This document shows, piece by piece, positions 50,533 through 59,212 of a stretch of DNA of 64,000 bases. The DNA is taken from positions 62,001-126,000 of the forward strand of contig CAWEBN010000009.1 in assembly GCA_963807305.1 (NCBI GenBank), read 5' to 3'. A model generated the notes under the pieces. That model saw nothing but the letters and a program-made list of their open reading frames with translations. It searched no databases and was not told the origin of the DNA. Positions within the stretch are counted from its first letter, which is position 1. Every line of letters starts with the position of its first letter. The translations under genes and the position numbers were made by a program. This stretch comes from JAOPZW01 sp963807305 (GTDB lineage: Bacteria > Actinomycetota > Thermoleophilia > Solirubrobacterales > Solirubrobacteraceae).

Positions 50533-50628
50533 GTTAGCCGGCGAGCAGGGCGCCGTCGTCGGCGCCCGGCGCGCGTGCTGGCGCTGGTCTGAGCTAGCCG
50601 GCGAGCAGGGCGCCGTCGTCGGCGCCCG
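50504..50628. repeat. 60-bp tandem duplication spanning two convergent gene ends
   Basis: The DNA repeats with an exact 60-bp period (50504-50568 equals 50564-50628) with one mismatch (GAGTTAGCC versus GAGCTAGCC). Each copy holds the last codons of the cyclase gene (ARVLALV, stop) and, on the other strand, of the small GNAT-like gene (GADDGALLAG, stop). Each gene uses the copy nearest to it, leaving the other as a spare tail. Confidence 0.95.
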
Positions 50629-50992
50629 CGGGGAAGACCCGCGGCAGCCGCCCCATGCGTCCGCGCTCGGCGCGCTTGAGCCTCCGCGCGCGCTGTGCGA
50701 GGTCGAAGGCCAGCTCGCCGCTGAGCCGGAACGGATCGGCGATCAGGTGGCCGTCGTCGAGCGAGATCGCCGCCCACAGCTCCTGCTCTTGGCCCACCTC
50801 GGCGAGCAGGACGACGCCGCGCGGTGGGCGGCTGGCGTCGAGCTGGGCCAATCTGGCCAGGGGGGCGGCGTCGTCGGGGGTCGCCCAGCGGATGGTCAGG
50901 CGGCGCCCGCCGCCGTGCGGCGCGCGCTCGGCGCCGGTCGTGGGGTCCTTGGCCGGGCCTCTCAGGAGCCTCCACCATGCTTGTGCGGACAT
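50594..50992 (-). CDS. Small GNAT-fragment-like protein (132 aa), paralogue of 3309-3617
   Basis: LTIRWATPDDAAPLARLAQL, VVLLAEVGQEQELWAAISLD and LIADPFRLSGELAFDLAQRA follow the same order and spacing as the protein at 3309-3617, including the ADPF motif. An N-terminal extension (SAQAWWRLLRGPAKDPTTGA) and a longer basic tail are added. It keeps only the first half of a GNAT fold. ATG 50992 or 51001 may be the start. Function unknown. Confidence 0.65.
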   Translation of the reverse strand: MSAQAWWRLLRGPAKDPTTGAERAPHGGGRRLTIRWATPDDAAPLARLAQLDASRPPRGVVLLAEVGQEQELWAAISLDDGHLIADPFRLSGELAFDLAQRARRLKRAERGRMGRLPRVFPAGADDGALLAG

Positions 50993-51062
50993 ACCCCTCA
51001 TCTTCCGCTGAGGCGGCGCTGGGCACATCAGGAGAATGGAGCGCGTTGGAGCGGTCGGGGCC

Positions 51063-52244
51063 TTACGTCGCCCGCAGGTACGTGAGGACCGCGGCCACGC
51101 GCCGATCGGCCCCCTCGTCGCGCAGGTCCAGCTTGGCGAAGATCTGGTCGGCATCGGACTCGACGGCCTCACGCGTGGTCTCCAGGCGCTCGGCGATCGC
51201 CTCGTCCGACAACCCCTCGGCGATGAGCCCCAGGACCTCGCGTTCGCGGTCTGACAACTGGGCCAGCGGGCCGCCCACGCGGGCCCGGGTCACGAGTCGC
51301 TCGACGATCTCGGGGTCCACCACGCAGCCGCCGTTCGCCACGCGGCGCACGGCGTCGAGCAGCGTCTCGATCTCCCCGACGCGGTCCTTGATGAGGTAGC
51401 CGCGCCGCGCCTCCTGCCCCTCCACGAGGCGCAGGGCGTAGGCCAGCTCCAGGTACTGGGAGAGCACGAGGACGCCGACCTCGGGGTACTCGCGGCCGAT
51501 GTGCTCCGCGGCCACGAGCCCCTCGTTGGTGCCCGTCGGCGGCATGCGGATGTCGACCAGGGCGACGTCGGGGCGGTGGCGCTCGATCTCGCGGTACAGC
51601 GACTCCGGATCGGTCGCGAGGCCGGCGACGTGGACGCCGCACTCGCGCAGCAGTGCCGCGACGCCGTCGCGCACGATCGCGGAGTCGTCGGCGATGACGA
51701 CGCGGATCGGCCCCTTGTCGGCGCGCTGCCATTGGGCCGCGAGCACCAGGTGGCGGCCGCGCAGGCCGCGCAGCTCGACCTCGCGGCTCTCCTCGAACCA
51801 GATCTCCTCCTCGAGGTCGGCGTCGGTCTCGGCCAGCTCGCGCACGATCCCCGAGACGAGCACCTCGCCGCCGTGGGCCAGGTCCGCGATGCGCGCGGCC
51901 TTGACGACCGTGCGCCCGTGCAGATCGTCCTCGAGCGCCACCGGCTCACCCGTGTGCATGCCCATCCGCACCCGCAGGTCGGGCGCCGTGGTGAGGGGCA
52001 GCGCGCGCTGGACGTCGACGGCGCAGCGCAGGGCGGCGTTGGCACTGGGGAAGGCGAGCAGGTGGCCGTCGCCGAGCGCCTTGACCAGGGTGCCCCCGTG
52101 CGCGTCGAGCCGGCTTCCGAGCAGCTTCTCGTATTCGGCCAGCGCCGTCATCCAGCGTGCCTGGCCGAGGCGCTCGAGCAGCGCGGTCGACCCCTCGACG
52201 TCGGCGAAGATGACGGTGACCGTAGCCCCGGCGATTCCAGCCAC
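51063..52244 (-). CDS. Cyclase-homology domain/response-regulator/LuxR-HTH fusion protein
   Basis: A 393-aa single chain: class III cyclase homology domain (about 1-165; VTVIFADVEGSTALLERL and VKALGDGHLLAF keep both metal Asp), receiver (about 175-295; VRVVIADDSAIVRDGVAALL, phospho-Asp in VALVDIRMPP) and LuxR-type HTH (about 325-390; LSDREREVLGLIAEGLSDEA). The N-x3-R pair of active cyclases is altered (VVKAARIAD), so it may bind rather than make a cyclic nucleotide. GTG start with AGGA upstream. It follows the malic enzyme gene by 17 bp. Confidence 0.82.
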   Translation of the reverse strand: MAGIAGATVTVIFADVEGSTALLERLGQARWMTALAEYEKLLGSRLDAHGGTLVKALGDGHLLAFPSANAALRCAVDVQRALPLTTAPDLRVRMGMHTGEPVALEDDLHGRTVVKAARIADLAHGGEVLVSGIVRELAETDADLEEEIWFEESREVELRGLRGRHLVLAAQWQRADKGPIRVVIADDSAIVRDGVAALLRECGVHVAGLATDPESLYREIERHRPDVALVDIRMPPTGTNEGLVAAEHIGREYPEVGVLVLSQYLELAYALRLVEGQEARRGYLIKDRVGEIETLLDAVRRVANGGCVVDPEIVERLVTRARVGGPLAQLSDREREVLGLIAEGLSDEAIAERLETTREAVESDADQIFAKLDLRDEGADRRVAAVLTYLRAT

Positions 52245-52261
52245 CCTTCCATCCTGACGGA

Positions 52262-53698
52262 TCAGGGCGCCGGCGACGAAGGGTTCACGGGACGGCGCGC
52301 CACGCCGCTGCGCGTTCCGGCCTCGGCCACCGCCGCCGCGACCGCCTCGGCCACGTCGCGGTTGAACACGCTGGGGATCACGTAGTCGGCGTGCAGCTCG
52401 TCGTCGCTGATGACACCCGCGATGGCGCGCGCCGCCGCGAGCTTCATCTCCTCGTTGATCGTGCTCGCGCGGATGTCGAGCGCCCCGCGGAAGACGCCGG
52501 GGAAGGCGAGGACGTTGTTGATCTGGTTGGGGTAGTCCGAGCGTCCGGTGGCCATGATCGCGACGTCGTCGCGGACCTCCTCGGGCTGGATCTCGGGGAT
52601 CGGGTTGGCCATCGCGAAGACGATCGGGTCGCGCGCCATGGTGCGCACCGCCGCCGCCGAGACCGCCCCGGGGCCCGAGACGCCGACGAGCACGTCGGCG
52701 CCGCGCAGGATGTCGTCGGCCATGCCGCGCTCGTCGCCGGGGTTCGTGCGCGCCGCGAGCGCCGCCCGCTCGGGATCGAGGCCGGGGCGCCCCACGTACA
52801 GCGCGCCCTCGATGTCGCACACCACCAGGTTCTGCACGCCGTGGGCCAGGATGATCTCGGTGCAGGCGACGCCGGCGGCGCCGGCGCCCACGACCACCAC
52901 CTTGATCTCGCCGGCGCTCTTGCCCACCACCCGCAGCGCGTTGACCAGCGCGGCGAGGACGACGATCGCCGTCCCGTGCTGGTCGTCGTGGAAGACGGGG
53001 ATGTCGAGCTCGGCCCGCAGGCGGCGCTCGATCTCGAAGCAGCGCGGCGCCGCGATGTCCTCGAGGTTGATGCCCCCGAAGCCCGGCGCGACGGCCTTGA
53101 CGAAGGCCACGATCTCGTCGGCGTCCTTGGTGTCCAGGCACAGGGGGAAGGCGTCGACGCCCGCGAACTGCTTGAAGAGCATCGCCTTGCCCTCCATCAC
53201 CGGCATGGCGGCCGCCGGGCCGATGTCGCCCAGCCCGAGCACCGCGGTCCCGTCCGTCACGACCGCGACCGCGTTGCCCTTGATGGTCAGCGTCCACGCC
53301 TTGGCGGGGTCGTCGTGGATGGCGGCGGAGACGCGGGCCACGCCCGGCGTGTAGGCCATTGAGAGGTCGTCGCGCGTCGTGATGGCGATCTTGGGCTCGA
53401 CGACGATCTTCCCGCCGCGGTGCATGAGGAAGGTGCGGTCGGAGACGCTCTGGACCGTGACGCCGTCGAGCCGCTCGATGGCCGCCACCACGGCCTCGCC
53501 GTGGGCGACGTCGGCGCAGGACACGGTCACGTCGCGCACGGTGCGCCCGTCTGCGACGCGCACGAGGTCGATGGCGCCGAGGATCGCGCCCGTGTCGCCG
53601 ATCGCGCCGGCCACCCTCGCGAACGACCCCGCGGTGTGGGGCAGCTGCACGCGGATGGTGACGCTGTAGGAGGCCGACGGCTGCGGGCCGGTGCTCAC
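52262..53698 (-). CDS. NAD(P)-dependent malic enzyme with N-terminal ACT domain
   Basis: A 478-aa enzyme. Residues ~10-85 form an ACT-type domain (YSVTIRVQLPHTAGSFARVA), then the malic enzyme domains: AYTPGVARVSAAI with the catalytic Tyr, LTIKGNAVAVVTDGTAVLGL, Lys in MEGKAMLFKQFAG, metal ligands in GGINLEDIAAPRCFEIE and FHDDQHGTAIV, and NAD motif VVVVGAGAAGVACTEIIL. It converts malate to pyruvate and CO2. The ACT domain suggests amino-acid control. The GTG start overlaps the pyrophosphatase stop. Confidence 0.93.
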   Translation of the reverse strand: MSTGPQPSASYSVTIRVQLPHTAGSFARVAGAIGDTGAILGAIDLVRVADGRTVRDVTVSCADVAHGEAVVAAIERLDGVTVQSVSDRTFLMHRGGKIVVEPKIAITTRDDLSMAYTPGVARVSAAIHDDPAKAWTLTIKGNAVAVVTDGTAVLGLGDIGPAAAMPVMEGKAMLFKQFAGVDAFPLCLDTKDADEIVAFVKAVAPGFGGINLEDIAAPRCFEIERRLRAELDIPVFHDDQHGTAIVVLAALVNALRVVGKSAGEIKVVVVGAGAAGVACTEIILAHGVQNLVVCDIEGALYVGRPGLDPERAALAARTNPGDERGMADDILRGADVLVGVSGPGAVSAAAVRTMARDPIVFAMANPIPEIQPEEVRDDVAIMATGRSDYPNQINNVLAFPGVFRGALDIRASTINEEMKLAAARAIAGVISDDELHADYVIPSVFNRDVAEAVAAAVAEAGTRSGVARRPVNPSSPAP

Positions 53699-55326
53699 AG
53701 CGCGCCCAGGATCTTGGGTGCGACCTGCTTCTTGCGGCTCATGACCCCGGGCAGGTCGAGCGTGCCGTCCTCGACGTCGTGCCCGAAGGCGCGCTCGAGC
53801 GGCACGGGATCGCCCGCCACGAGCATCTTGGTGTTCTTGGCGAGGATGTCGGTGACCATCAGTGCGCACAGAAGGTAGTCCTTGCCCCCGCGCAGGCGCT
53901 CGAGCGCGTCCTGCAGCTCGTCGCGGCGATCGAGGATCTGCAGGCCGACCGTCTCGATCTGGGCGATGCAGATGGTCCGGCCCTCGGCGACGGTGTACTC
54001 CTTGGCGTCGCGGCGCACGATGTCGTCGGCGTCGACGCTCGACACGTCCGAGGTCGCCTCGAACATCTCGCGCCCGAAGTCCGTGGCATCGATGGCCAGC
54101 ACGCGCCCGAGGTAGTCCACGACCGCGTTGTCGCGCTCGGTCGTCGTGGGCGAGTTGAGGATCACGGTGTCCGACAGCACCGCCCCGAGCAGCATCGTCG
54201 CCGTCGGGGACGTCGGCTCCATGCCGTTCTGGCGGAAGCGCTCCACGACGAGCGTGGCGGTCGAGCCGACCGGGTCGAAGGTCGCCGTGACGGGGACCTT
54301 CGTCTCGATCGAGCCGATGTGGTGGTGGTCGAGGATCTCGACGATCTCGGCCTGCTCGACGCCGGGCACGCTCTGGGCCTCCTCGGCGTGGTCGACGAGC
54401 AGCACGCGGCGCGGCGCGGGGTCGGCGAGCTCGGCGTGGGTGATGAGCCCGACGGGTCGGCGTCGGCCGTCGACGGCGATCGCCGCGCGGTAGTCCATCG
54501 CGTTGATCTCCTCGGCGACGTCGGCCAGCAGGTCGTCGGGGCGCACGGTCAGCGGCTCCGCGTTCATGAGCGCCCGCGACGGCGCCGAGAGGGTGACCAT
54601 GCGGCTGGTGACGTAGCTGTCCAGCGGCGAGCTGACGACGGTGGTGCCGTGCTCGCGGGCGAGCGCGAGGACCTCGTCGGAGGGCACCGTGCCGTTGCTC
54701 GTGACCAGCAGGGAGACGCCGAGCTCGACCGCGCGGCGCTGCGCGTCGGGGCGGTCGCCGACGACGACGACGTCGCCTTCGCCGATCTCGCCCGGCAGCG
54801 ACTCGACGGCCATGGCCAGCACCCACACGCGCCCGGCGATCTCGCGCTCCTCGCCGGCCACCAGCCTGCCCTCGGTGACCTCGACGATCGCCTCGACGGA
54901 GGCGGCCGCGTCGGACAGGCTCGTCGGCTCGCGCGACTCGCGGATGTAGCGCCGGGCCAGGGTGCGCTCGGTCATCACGCCGACCAGTGCGCCGTCGTCG
55001 TCGACGATCGGCATGAGCTCGAGGTCCTCGCGCGCCATCGCCCGCCCGACGCGGCGGATGGGCTCGCGCTGGCTGGCCGACGGGAAGCTCTCGCGCATGA
55101 CGTCGCGCACCCGGAGCATGATGTGCGGCAGGAACTCGGGCTCCTCGGCACCGGCGCGCTCCAGCACCCACGCGGTCTGCGCGTTGACGTCGCCCAGGCG
55201 CACGGGCACGTAGTCGTGGCGCGGGTCCAGCCGGCGCTTGAGCTCGGCGTAGCCCATGGCCGACGCGACCGAGTCGGTGTCGGGGTTGCGATGGCCGGTG
55301 ACGTAGATGGTCGGCACAGGGGCCAT
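53695..55326 (-). CDS. Manganese-dependent (family II) pyrophosphatase with CBS and DRTGG domains
   Basis: A 543-aa CBS-PPase. The DHH domain begins YVTGHRNPDTDSVASAMGYA and continues after the insert with EILDHHHIGSIETKVP; DHHA2 lies near the C-terminus ending in SRKKQVAPKIL. The insert holds two CBS units (REPIRRVGRAMAREDLELMP; AEPLTVRPDDLLADVAEEIN) around a DRTGG domain. Such enzymes hydrolyse pyrophosphate under adenine-nucleotide control. It lies between a two-component system and the malic enzyme in a run of same-strand genes. Confidence 0.93.
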   Translation of the reverse strand: MAPVPTIYVTGHRNPDTDSVASAMGYAELKRRLDPRHDYVPVRLGDVNAQTAWVLERAGAEEPEFLPHIMLRVRDVMRESFPSASQREPIRRVGRAMAREDLELMPIVDDDGALVGVMTERTLARRYIRESREPTSLSDAAASVEAIVEVTEGRLVAGEEREIAGRVWVLAMAVESLPGEIGEGDVVVVGDRPDAQRRAVELGVSLLVTSNGTVPSDEVLALAREHGTTVVSSPLDSYVTSRMVTLSAPSRALMNAEPLTVRPDDLLADVAEEINAMDYRAAIAVDGRRRPVGLITHAELADPAPRRVLLVDHAEEAQSVPGVEQAEIVEILDHHHIGSIETKVPVTATFDPVGSTATLVVERFRQNGMEPTSPTATMLLGAVLSDTVILNSPTTTERDNAVVDYLGRVLAIDATDFGREMFEATSDVSSVDADDIVRRDAKEYTVAEGRTICIAQIETVGLQILDRRDELQDALERLRGGKDYLLCALMVTDILAKNTKMLVAGDPVPLERAFGHDVEDGTLDLPGVMSRKKQVAPKILGAL

Positions 55327-55329
55327 TGT

Positions 55330-55989
55330 TCAGGGCTCGACCAGTCCCCGTCGGATCGCGTAGCGCGTGAGGTCGACGCGGTCGCGCATCCCGAGCTTCT
55401 CGAGGATGTTGCTGCGGTGATGCTCGACGGTCTTCTTGGCGATGACGAGCGCCTCGGCGATCTCGTCGCTCGTGTGGCCCTCGGCGACGAGCTTGACGAT
55501 CTCGAGCTCGCGCGGCGTGAGCGGGTCGCGCGGCGCCGCCTCGCCGCGGGCGGCGCGGTCGAGGTAGTCGCGGATGAGCGCCGCGACGGCGGCGGGGTAG
55601 AGGAAGGGCTCGCCGCGAATGGCCGCCCGGCAGGCCTCGACGAGATCGCGATCGGCGGCGCTCTTGAGCACGTAGCCGGACGCCCCGGCCTTCAGCGCCT
55701 CGAAGAAGTACTGCTCGCTGTCGTACATCGAGAGCATCAGGGTCCGCAGCTCGGGGCGCCGGCGCTTGAGCTCGGCTGCCGCCTGCAACCCCGTCAGCTG
55801 GGGCATCGCGACGTCGAGCACGGCCAGGTCGACCTCGAGCTCGAGCGCCTTCGCCACCGCCTCGCGCCCGTCGGCGGCCTCACCGACGACCGCGAGATCG
55901 GGCTGGGCGTCGAGCACCATGCGCAGGCCGCGCAGGACGATCGGGTGGTCGTCGGCGAGCAGGATCCTCGTGGTCAGGGGTGCGGTCAC
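55330..55989 (-). CDS. LuxR-type response regulator
   Basis: A 219-aa NarL-type regulator: receiver (ILLADDHPIVLRGLRMVLDA, phospho-Asp in LAVLDVAMPQLTG, K in YVLKSAADRDLVEAC) and HTH (LTPRELEIVKLVAEGHTSDE and IAKKTVEHHRSNILEKLGM). Its GTG overlaps the stop of the kinase gene, forming a standard pair. The pyrophosphatase gene follows after 3 bp, which could put it under the same promoter. Confidence 0.93.
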   Translation of the reverse strand: MTAPLTTRILLADDHPIVLRGLRMVLDAQPDLAVVGEAADGREAVAKALELEVDLAVLDVAMPQLTGLQAAAELKRRRPELRTLMLSMYDSEQYFFEALKAGASGYVLKSAADRDLVEACRAAIRGEPFLYPAAVAALIRDYLDRAARGEAAPRDPLTPRELEIVKLVAEGHTSDEIAEALVIAKKTVEHHRSNILEKLGMRDRVDLTRYAIRRGLVEP

Positions 55990-56945
55990 GGCAGCCCCTC
56001 GGGGAACGGGACGTCGAGGCGGACCTCGGTCCCGCCGGCCGGGGCGGACGAGATCGTCAGGTGCGCGCCGATGTGCAGCGCACGCTCCTGCATGCCGGCG
56101 ATGCCGGCGCCGGCGGCCTCGGAATCCGCGGGCAGGCCGCGGCCGTCGTCGCGCACGACCAGGCGCAGGCCGCCGTCGACGTGGCGCAGGGCGACGAGCA
56201 CCTGCGAGGCGCCGGCGTGGCGCATCACGTTGGTCAGGCTCTCCTGGGCGACGCGGTAGACCACGAGCTCGACCTCCGGGCTGACGGTGCCCTCGAGCTC
56301 GAGCTCGCGCTCGACGTGCAGTTTCTGGTGGGCCGCCGCGGTGGTGCACAGCGAGCGCAGGGCGCTCTGCAGGCCGAGGTCGTCGAGCACCTCGGGGCGC
56401 AGCTCGCGGGCGATGCGGCGCACGTCGTCGAGGCTGTGGCGCACGGCTTCGCGGGCCGCGACGAGCTGGGCGGCGTCGTCCTCGCCGGCGCGCGCGGCCG
56501 CGTGCTCGAGCTCGAGCACGACGCCGGTGAGGACCTGGCCGACCTCGTCGTGCAGCTCGCGCGCGATCCGCTGGCGTTCGGCCTCCTGGGCGAGCAGCGC
56601 CTGACGCCCGCTCTCGCGGCGCTCGCTCTCGAGCCGGTCGAGCATGTCGTTGAAGGCCACCGTCAGCGCGGCGACGTCGCTGTCGGTTCCGCGGGTGGCC
56701 AGCCGGCGGCCGGGCTGGAGGGGATCGATGGAGCGCATCGTCGCAGTCAGCCGGCGCAGCGGCGCGATCACCTGCCGCAACAGCAGCATGTTGAGGACCA
56801 CCGAGCCCGCGAAGCCGACGACGAGGATCACCGCCTGGGTGTCGGTCACGGGATAGCTGATCTCGATCGGCGAGAAGAGCAGCAGCAGCGTGGCGATCGC
56901 GAGCACGACCGCGTTGGCGAGCAGGACCCGCATGAACAGCGACAT
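55986..56945 (-). CDS. Membrane sensor histidine kinase (HisKA_3)
   Basis: A 319-aa kinase with two N-terminal membrane helices (FMRVLLANAVVLAIATLLLL; AVILVVGFAGSVVLNMLLL) separated by only ~12 residues, a HAMP domain (RQVIAPLRRLTATMRSIDPL), the phospho-His in RIARELHDEVGQVLTGVVLE and HATPase_c (VYRVAQESLTNVMRHAG; GAGIAGMQERALHIG). The short outside loop implies intramembrane sensing. ATG at 56945 starts the first helix. Confidence 0.9.
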   Translation of the reverse strand: MSLFMRVLLANAVVLAIATLLLLFSPIEISYPVTDTQAVILVVGFAGSVVLNMLLLRQVIAPLRRLTATMRSIDPLQPGRRLATRGTDSDVAALTVAFNDMLDRLESERRESGRQALLAQEAERQRIARELHDEVGQVLTGVVLELEHAAARAGEDDAAQLVAAREAVRHSLDDVRRIARELRPEVLDDLGLQSALRSLCTTAAAHQKLHVERELELEGTVSPEVELVVYRVAQESLTNVMRHAGASQVLVALRHVDGGLRLVVRDDGRGLPADSEAAGAGIAGMQERALHIGAHLTISSAPAGGTEVRLDVPFPEGLP

Positions 56946-57039
56946 CGCGTCCGAAGCATGCCGGATGGGGGGAGCCCCCACCGCAAGATCGGGATTGGCC
57001 CCCATAGGCGCGAGGGCTGGTCCGCGACACGATGGCGTC

Positions 57040-57498
57040 ATGCCCGAGACCTTCGCCCTCAGAATCCGCACGTGGTGGTGCCGCGACGAGCTCGACGAGC
57101 AGCTCGAGCACGGCGCCCAGCCCGCGATCGGCGCGGACACGATGCTCGCGTACCGTGCCGACCAGCTGCGCCGGCGCTCCACCCGCAACACCCTGGCCGG
57201 GGCGCTCGAGGACGCAGTGCGCGAAGCCCACAGGACATGGTCGGTCAGCGCCCGCCTCCCGCTCGCCCGCGCCCAGGTGCGCGACTGCGCGGACGAGATC
57301 GTCGCGCTGGCCCTGCGCTTGCGCGCCGACGGCCCGATCGACGTCAGGGGGGCCGCGATGGTGGCGCGTCTGGTCCTCAACGGCACCAGCGCCCTCTACG
57401 GCGAGGCGCCGGTCACGCTGCGCTATGCGGTCCGCTCGGCGCGCCTCGCCCTGGATCCGCCGGTCCTGACCCCGATGGACCTCTCCGAAGTCAGCTAG
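57040..57498 (+). CDS. Hypothetical helical protein (152 aa)
   Basis: A soluble, arginine-rich protein that starts PETFALRIRTWWCRDELDEQ and runs through predicted helices such as LRRRSTRNTLAGALEDAVRE and VRDCADEIVALALRLRADG, ending with VTLRYAVRSARLALDP. No signal peptide or membrane segment. It is divergent from the histidine kinase gene. No family or function assigned. Confidence 0.6.
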   Translation: MPETFALRIRTWWCRDELDEQLEHGAQPAIGADTMLAYRADQLRRRSTRNTLAGALEDAVREAHRTWSVSARLPLARAQVRDCADEIVALALRLRADGPIDVRGAAMVARLVLNGTSALYGEAPVTLRYAVRSARLALDPPVLTPMDLSEVS

Positions 57499-57557
57499 CT
57501 GCCCGAGAGTTCGCTAGAGGGCGGGAAGCGCCGCGCGCAGGTCGCGTCTTCCCCGAC

Positions 57558-59198
57558 ATGCTCTTCGAACCTCAAGTCACCACCCGTGCGCTCTCGCACG
57601 CCGCCGGGCCGCGGGACGTCCCCCTGCTGGAGCTGACCATCGGCGGGGCGCTGCGCCGCGCCGTCGAGCGCTTCGGCGACCGCGAGGCGATCGTGGTGCG
57701 CGAGCAGGGTTACCGCGCGACCTACCGCGAGCTGTGGGACGAGGTCGGGCTCGCCGCCCGCGGCCTGCTCGCCCGCGGCGTGCGTCCGGGCGACCGCGTC
57801 GGCATCTGGGCCCCCAACCGCTACGAATGGCTCGTCATCCAGTACGCCACCGCGCGCATCGGCGCGGTCCTCGTCACCATCAACCCGGCCTACAAGGCGG
57901 CCGAGCTGCAGTACGCCCTGGCCAGGACGGGGGTCAGCCTGCTCGTCCTGGCCCGCGGCTTTCGCCAGTCCGACTACGTCGCGATGCTCGACGAGGTCCG
58001 CCCGCAGTGCCCGCTGCTGCGCGAGACGGTCGTCCTCGAGGACGCCTGGGAGGACCTGCTGGCCGACGGCGAGGACGTGGCCGAGGCCGACCTGGAGGCG
58101 ATCGAGGCGACGCTCGACCCCGCTGACCCCATCAACGTCCAGTTCACGTCGGGCACCACGGGCGCCCCGAAGGGCGCCACCCTCTCGCACCGCAACATCC
58201 TCAACAACGGCTACTTCACAGGGCTGATCCTGCGCTACACCGAGGACGACCGGGTGTGCGTGCCGGTGCCCTTCTATCACTGCTTCGGCATGGTGCTCGC
58301 CAACCTGGCCTGCCTCACCCACGGCGCCTGCCTGGTGGTCCCCGGCGCGAGCTTCGACCCCGTCACCACGCTGCGCGCCGTCGCGGAGGAGCGCTGCACG
58401 TCGCTGTACGGCGTGCCGACGATGTTCATCGCCCAGCTCGAGCATCCGCGCATCGGCGCCTTCGACCTGTCGAGCCTGCGGACGGGGATCATGGCCGGGG
58501 CACCCTGCCCGGTCGAGGTGATGAGCCAGGTCCGCTCGCGGATGCACATGGACGAGGTCACGATCGGCTGCGGCATGACCGAGACCGCCCCGCTCTCGAC
58601 CCAGACGGCGGTCGACGACGACGTCGACAAGCGCGTGACGACCGTCGGCCGCGTGCACCCGCACGTGGAGGTCAAGATCGTCGATCCCGAGACCGGCGCC
58701 ACCGTCCCGCGCGGCACGCCCGGCGAGCAGTGCACGCGCGGCTACAGCGTGATGCTCGGCTACTGGGATGACGAGCGCGCCACGGGCGAGGCCATCGACG
58801 ACGACGGCTGGATGCACTCCGGCGACCTGGCGACCATGGACGACGACGGCTACGTGAAGATCGTCGGGCGCATCAAGGACATGCTCATCCGCGGCGGCGA
58901 GAACATCTACCCCCGCGAGGTCGAGGAGTTCCTGGTCTCGATCCCCGAGGTCAGCGACGCGTACGTCATCGGCGTGCCCAGCGCGCGCTACGGCGAGGAG
59001 GTCATGGCCTGGGTCAAGCTGCGCGACGGCAGCGCGATGGGCCCCGAGGAGCTCACGGCCGCGTGCCGCGGGCGGATCGCGACCTACAAGATCCCCCGCT
59101 ACTGGAAGCTCGTCGACCAGTTCCCCATGACGATCACCGGCAAGGTGCAGAAGTTCGTGATGCGCGAGATCGCGGCGGCGGAGCTGGCGGACGTCTGA
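57558..59198 (+). CDS. Acyl-CoA synthetase (FadD-like AMP-binding protein)
   Basis: A 546-aa ANL ligase of the medium/long-chain acyl type. P-loop VQFTSGTTGAPKGATLSHRN, the FYHCFGMVLANLACLTHGA segment, A5 motif TIGCGMTETAPLSTQTA, hinge IVGRIKDMLIRGGENIYP and the catalytic lysine in MTITGKVQKFVM. It should activate a fatty or similar carboxylic acid for beta-oxidation. Separated from the aminotransferase gene by 14 bp on the same strand. Confidence 0.92.
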   Translation: MLFEPQVTTRALSHAAGPRDVPLLELTIGGALRRAVERFGDREAIVVREQGYRATYRELWDEVGLAARGLLARGVRPGDRVGIWAPNRYEWLVIQYATARIGAVLVTINPAYKAAELQYALARTGVSLLVLARGFRQSDYVAMLDEVRPQCPLLRETVVLEDAWEDLLADGEDVAEADLEAIEATLDPADPINVQFTSGTTGAPKGATLSHRNILNNGYFTGLILRYTEDDRVCVPVPFYHCFGMVLANLACLTHGACLVVPGASFDPVTTLRAVAEERCTSLYGVPTMFIAQLEHPRIGAFDLSSLRTGIMAGAPCPVEVMSQVRSRMHMDEVTIGCGMTETAPLSTQTAVDDDVDKRVTTVGRVHPHVEVKIVDPETGATVPRGTPGEQCTRGYSVMLGYWDDERATGEAIDDDGWMHSGDLATMDDDGYVKIVGRIKDMLIRGGENIYPREVEEFLVSIPEVSDAYVIGVPSARYGEEVMAWVKLRDGSAMGPEELTAACRGRIATYKIPRYWKLVDQFPMTITGKVQKFVMREIAAAELADV

Positions 59199-59212
59199 CA
59201 GGATGGGCGCCG

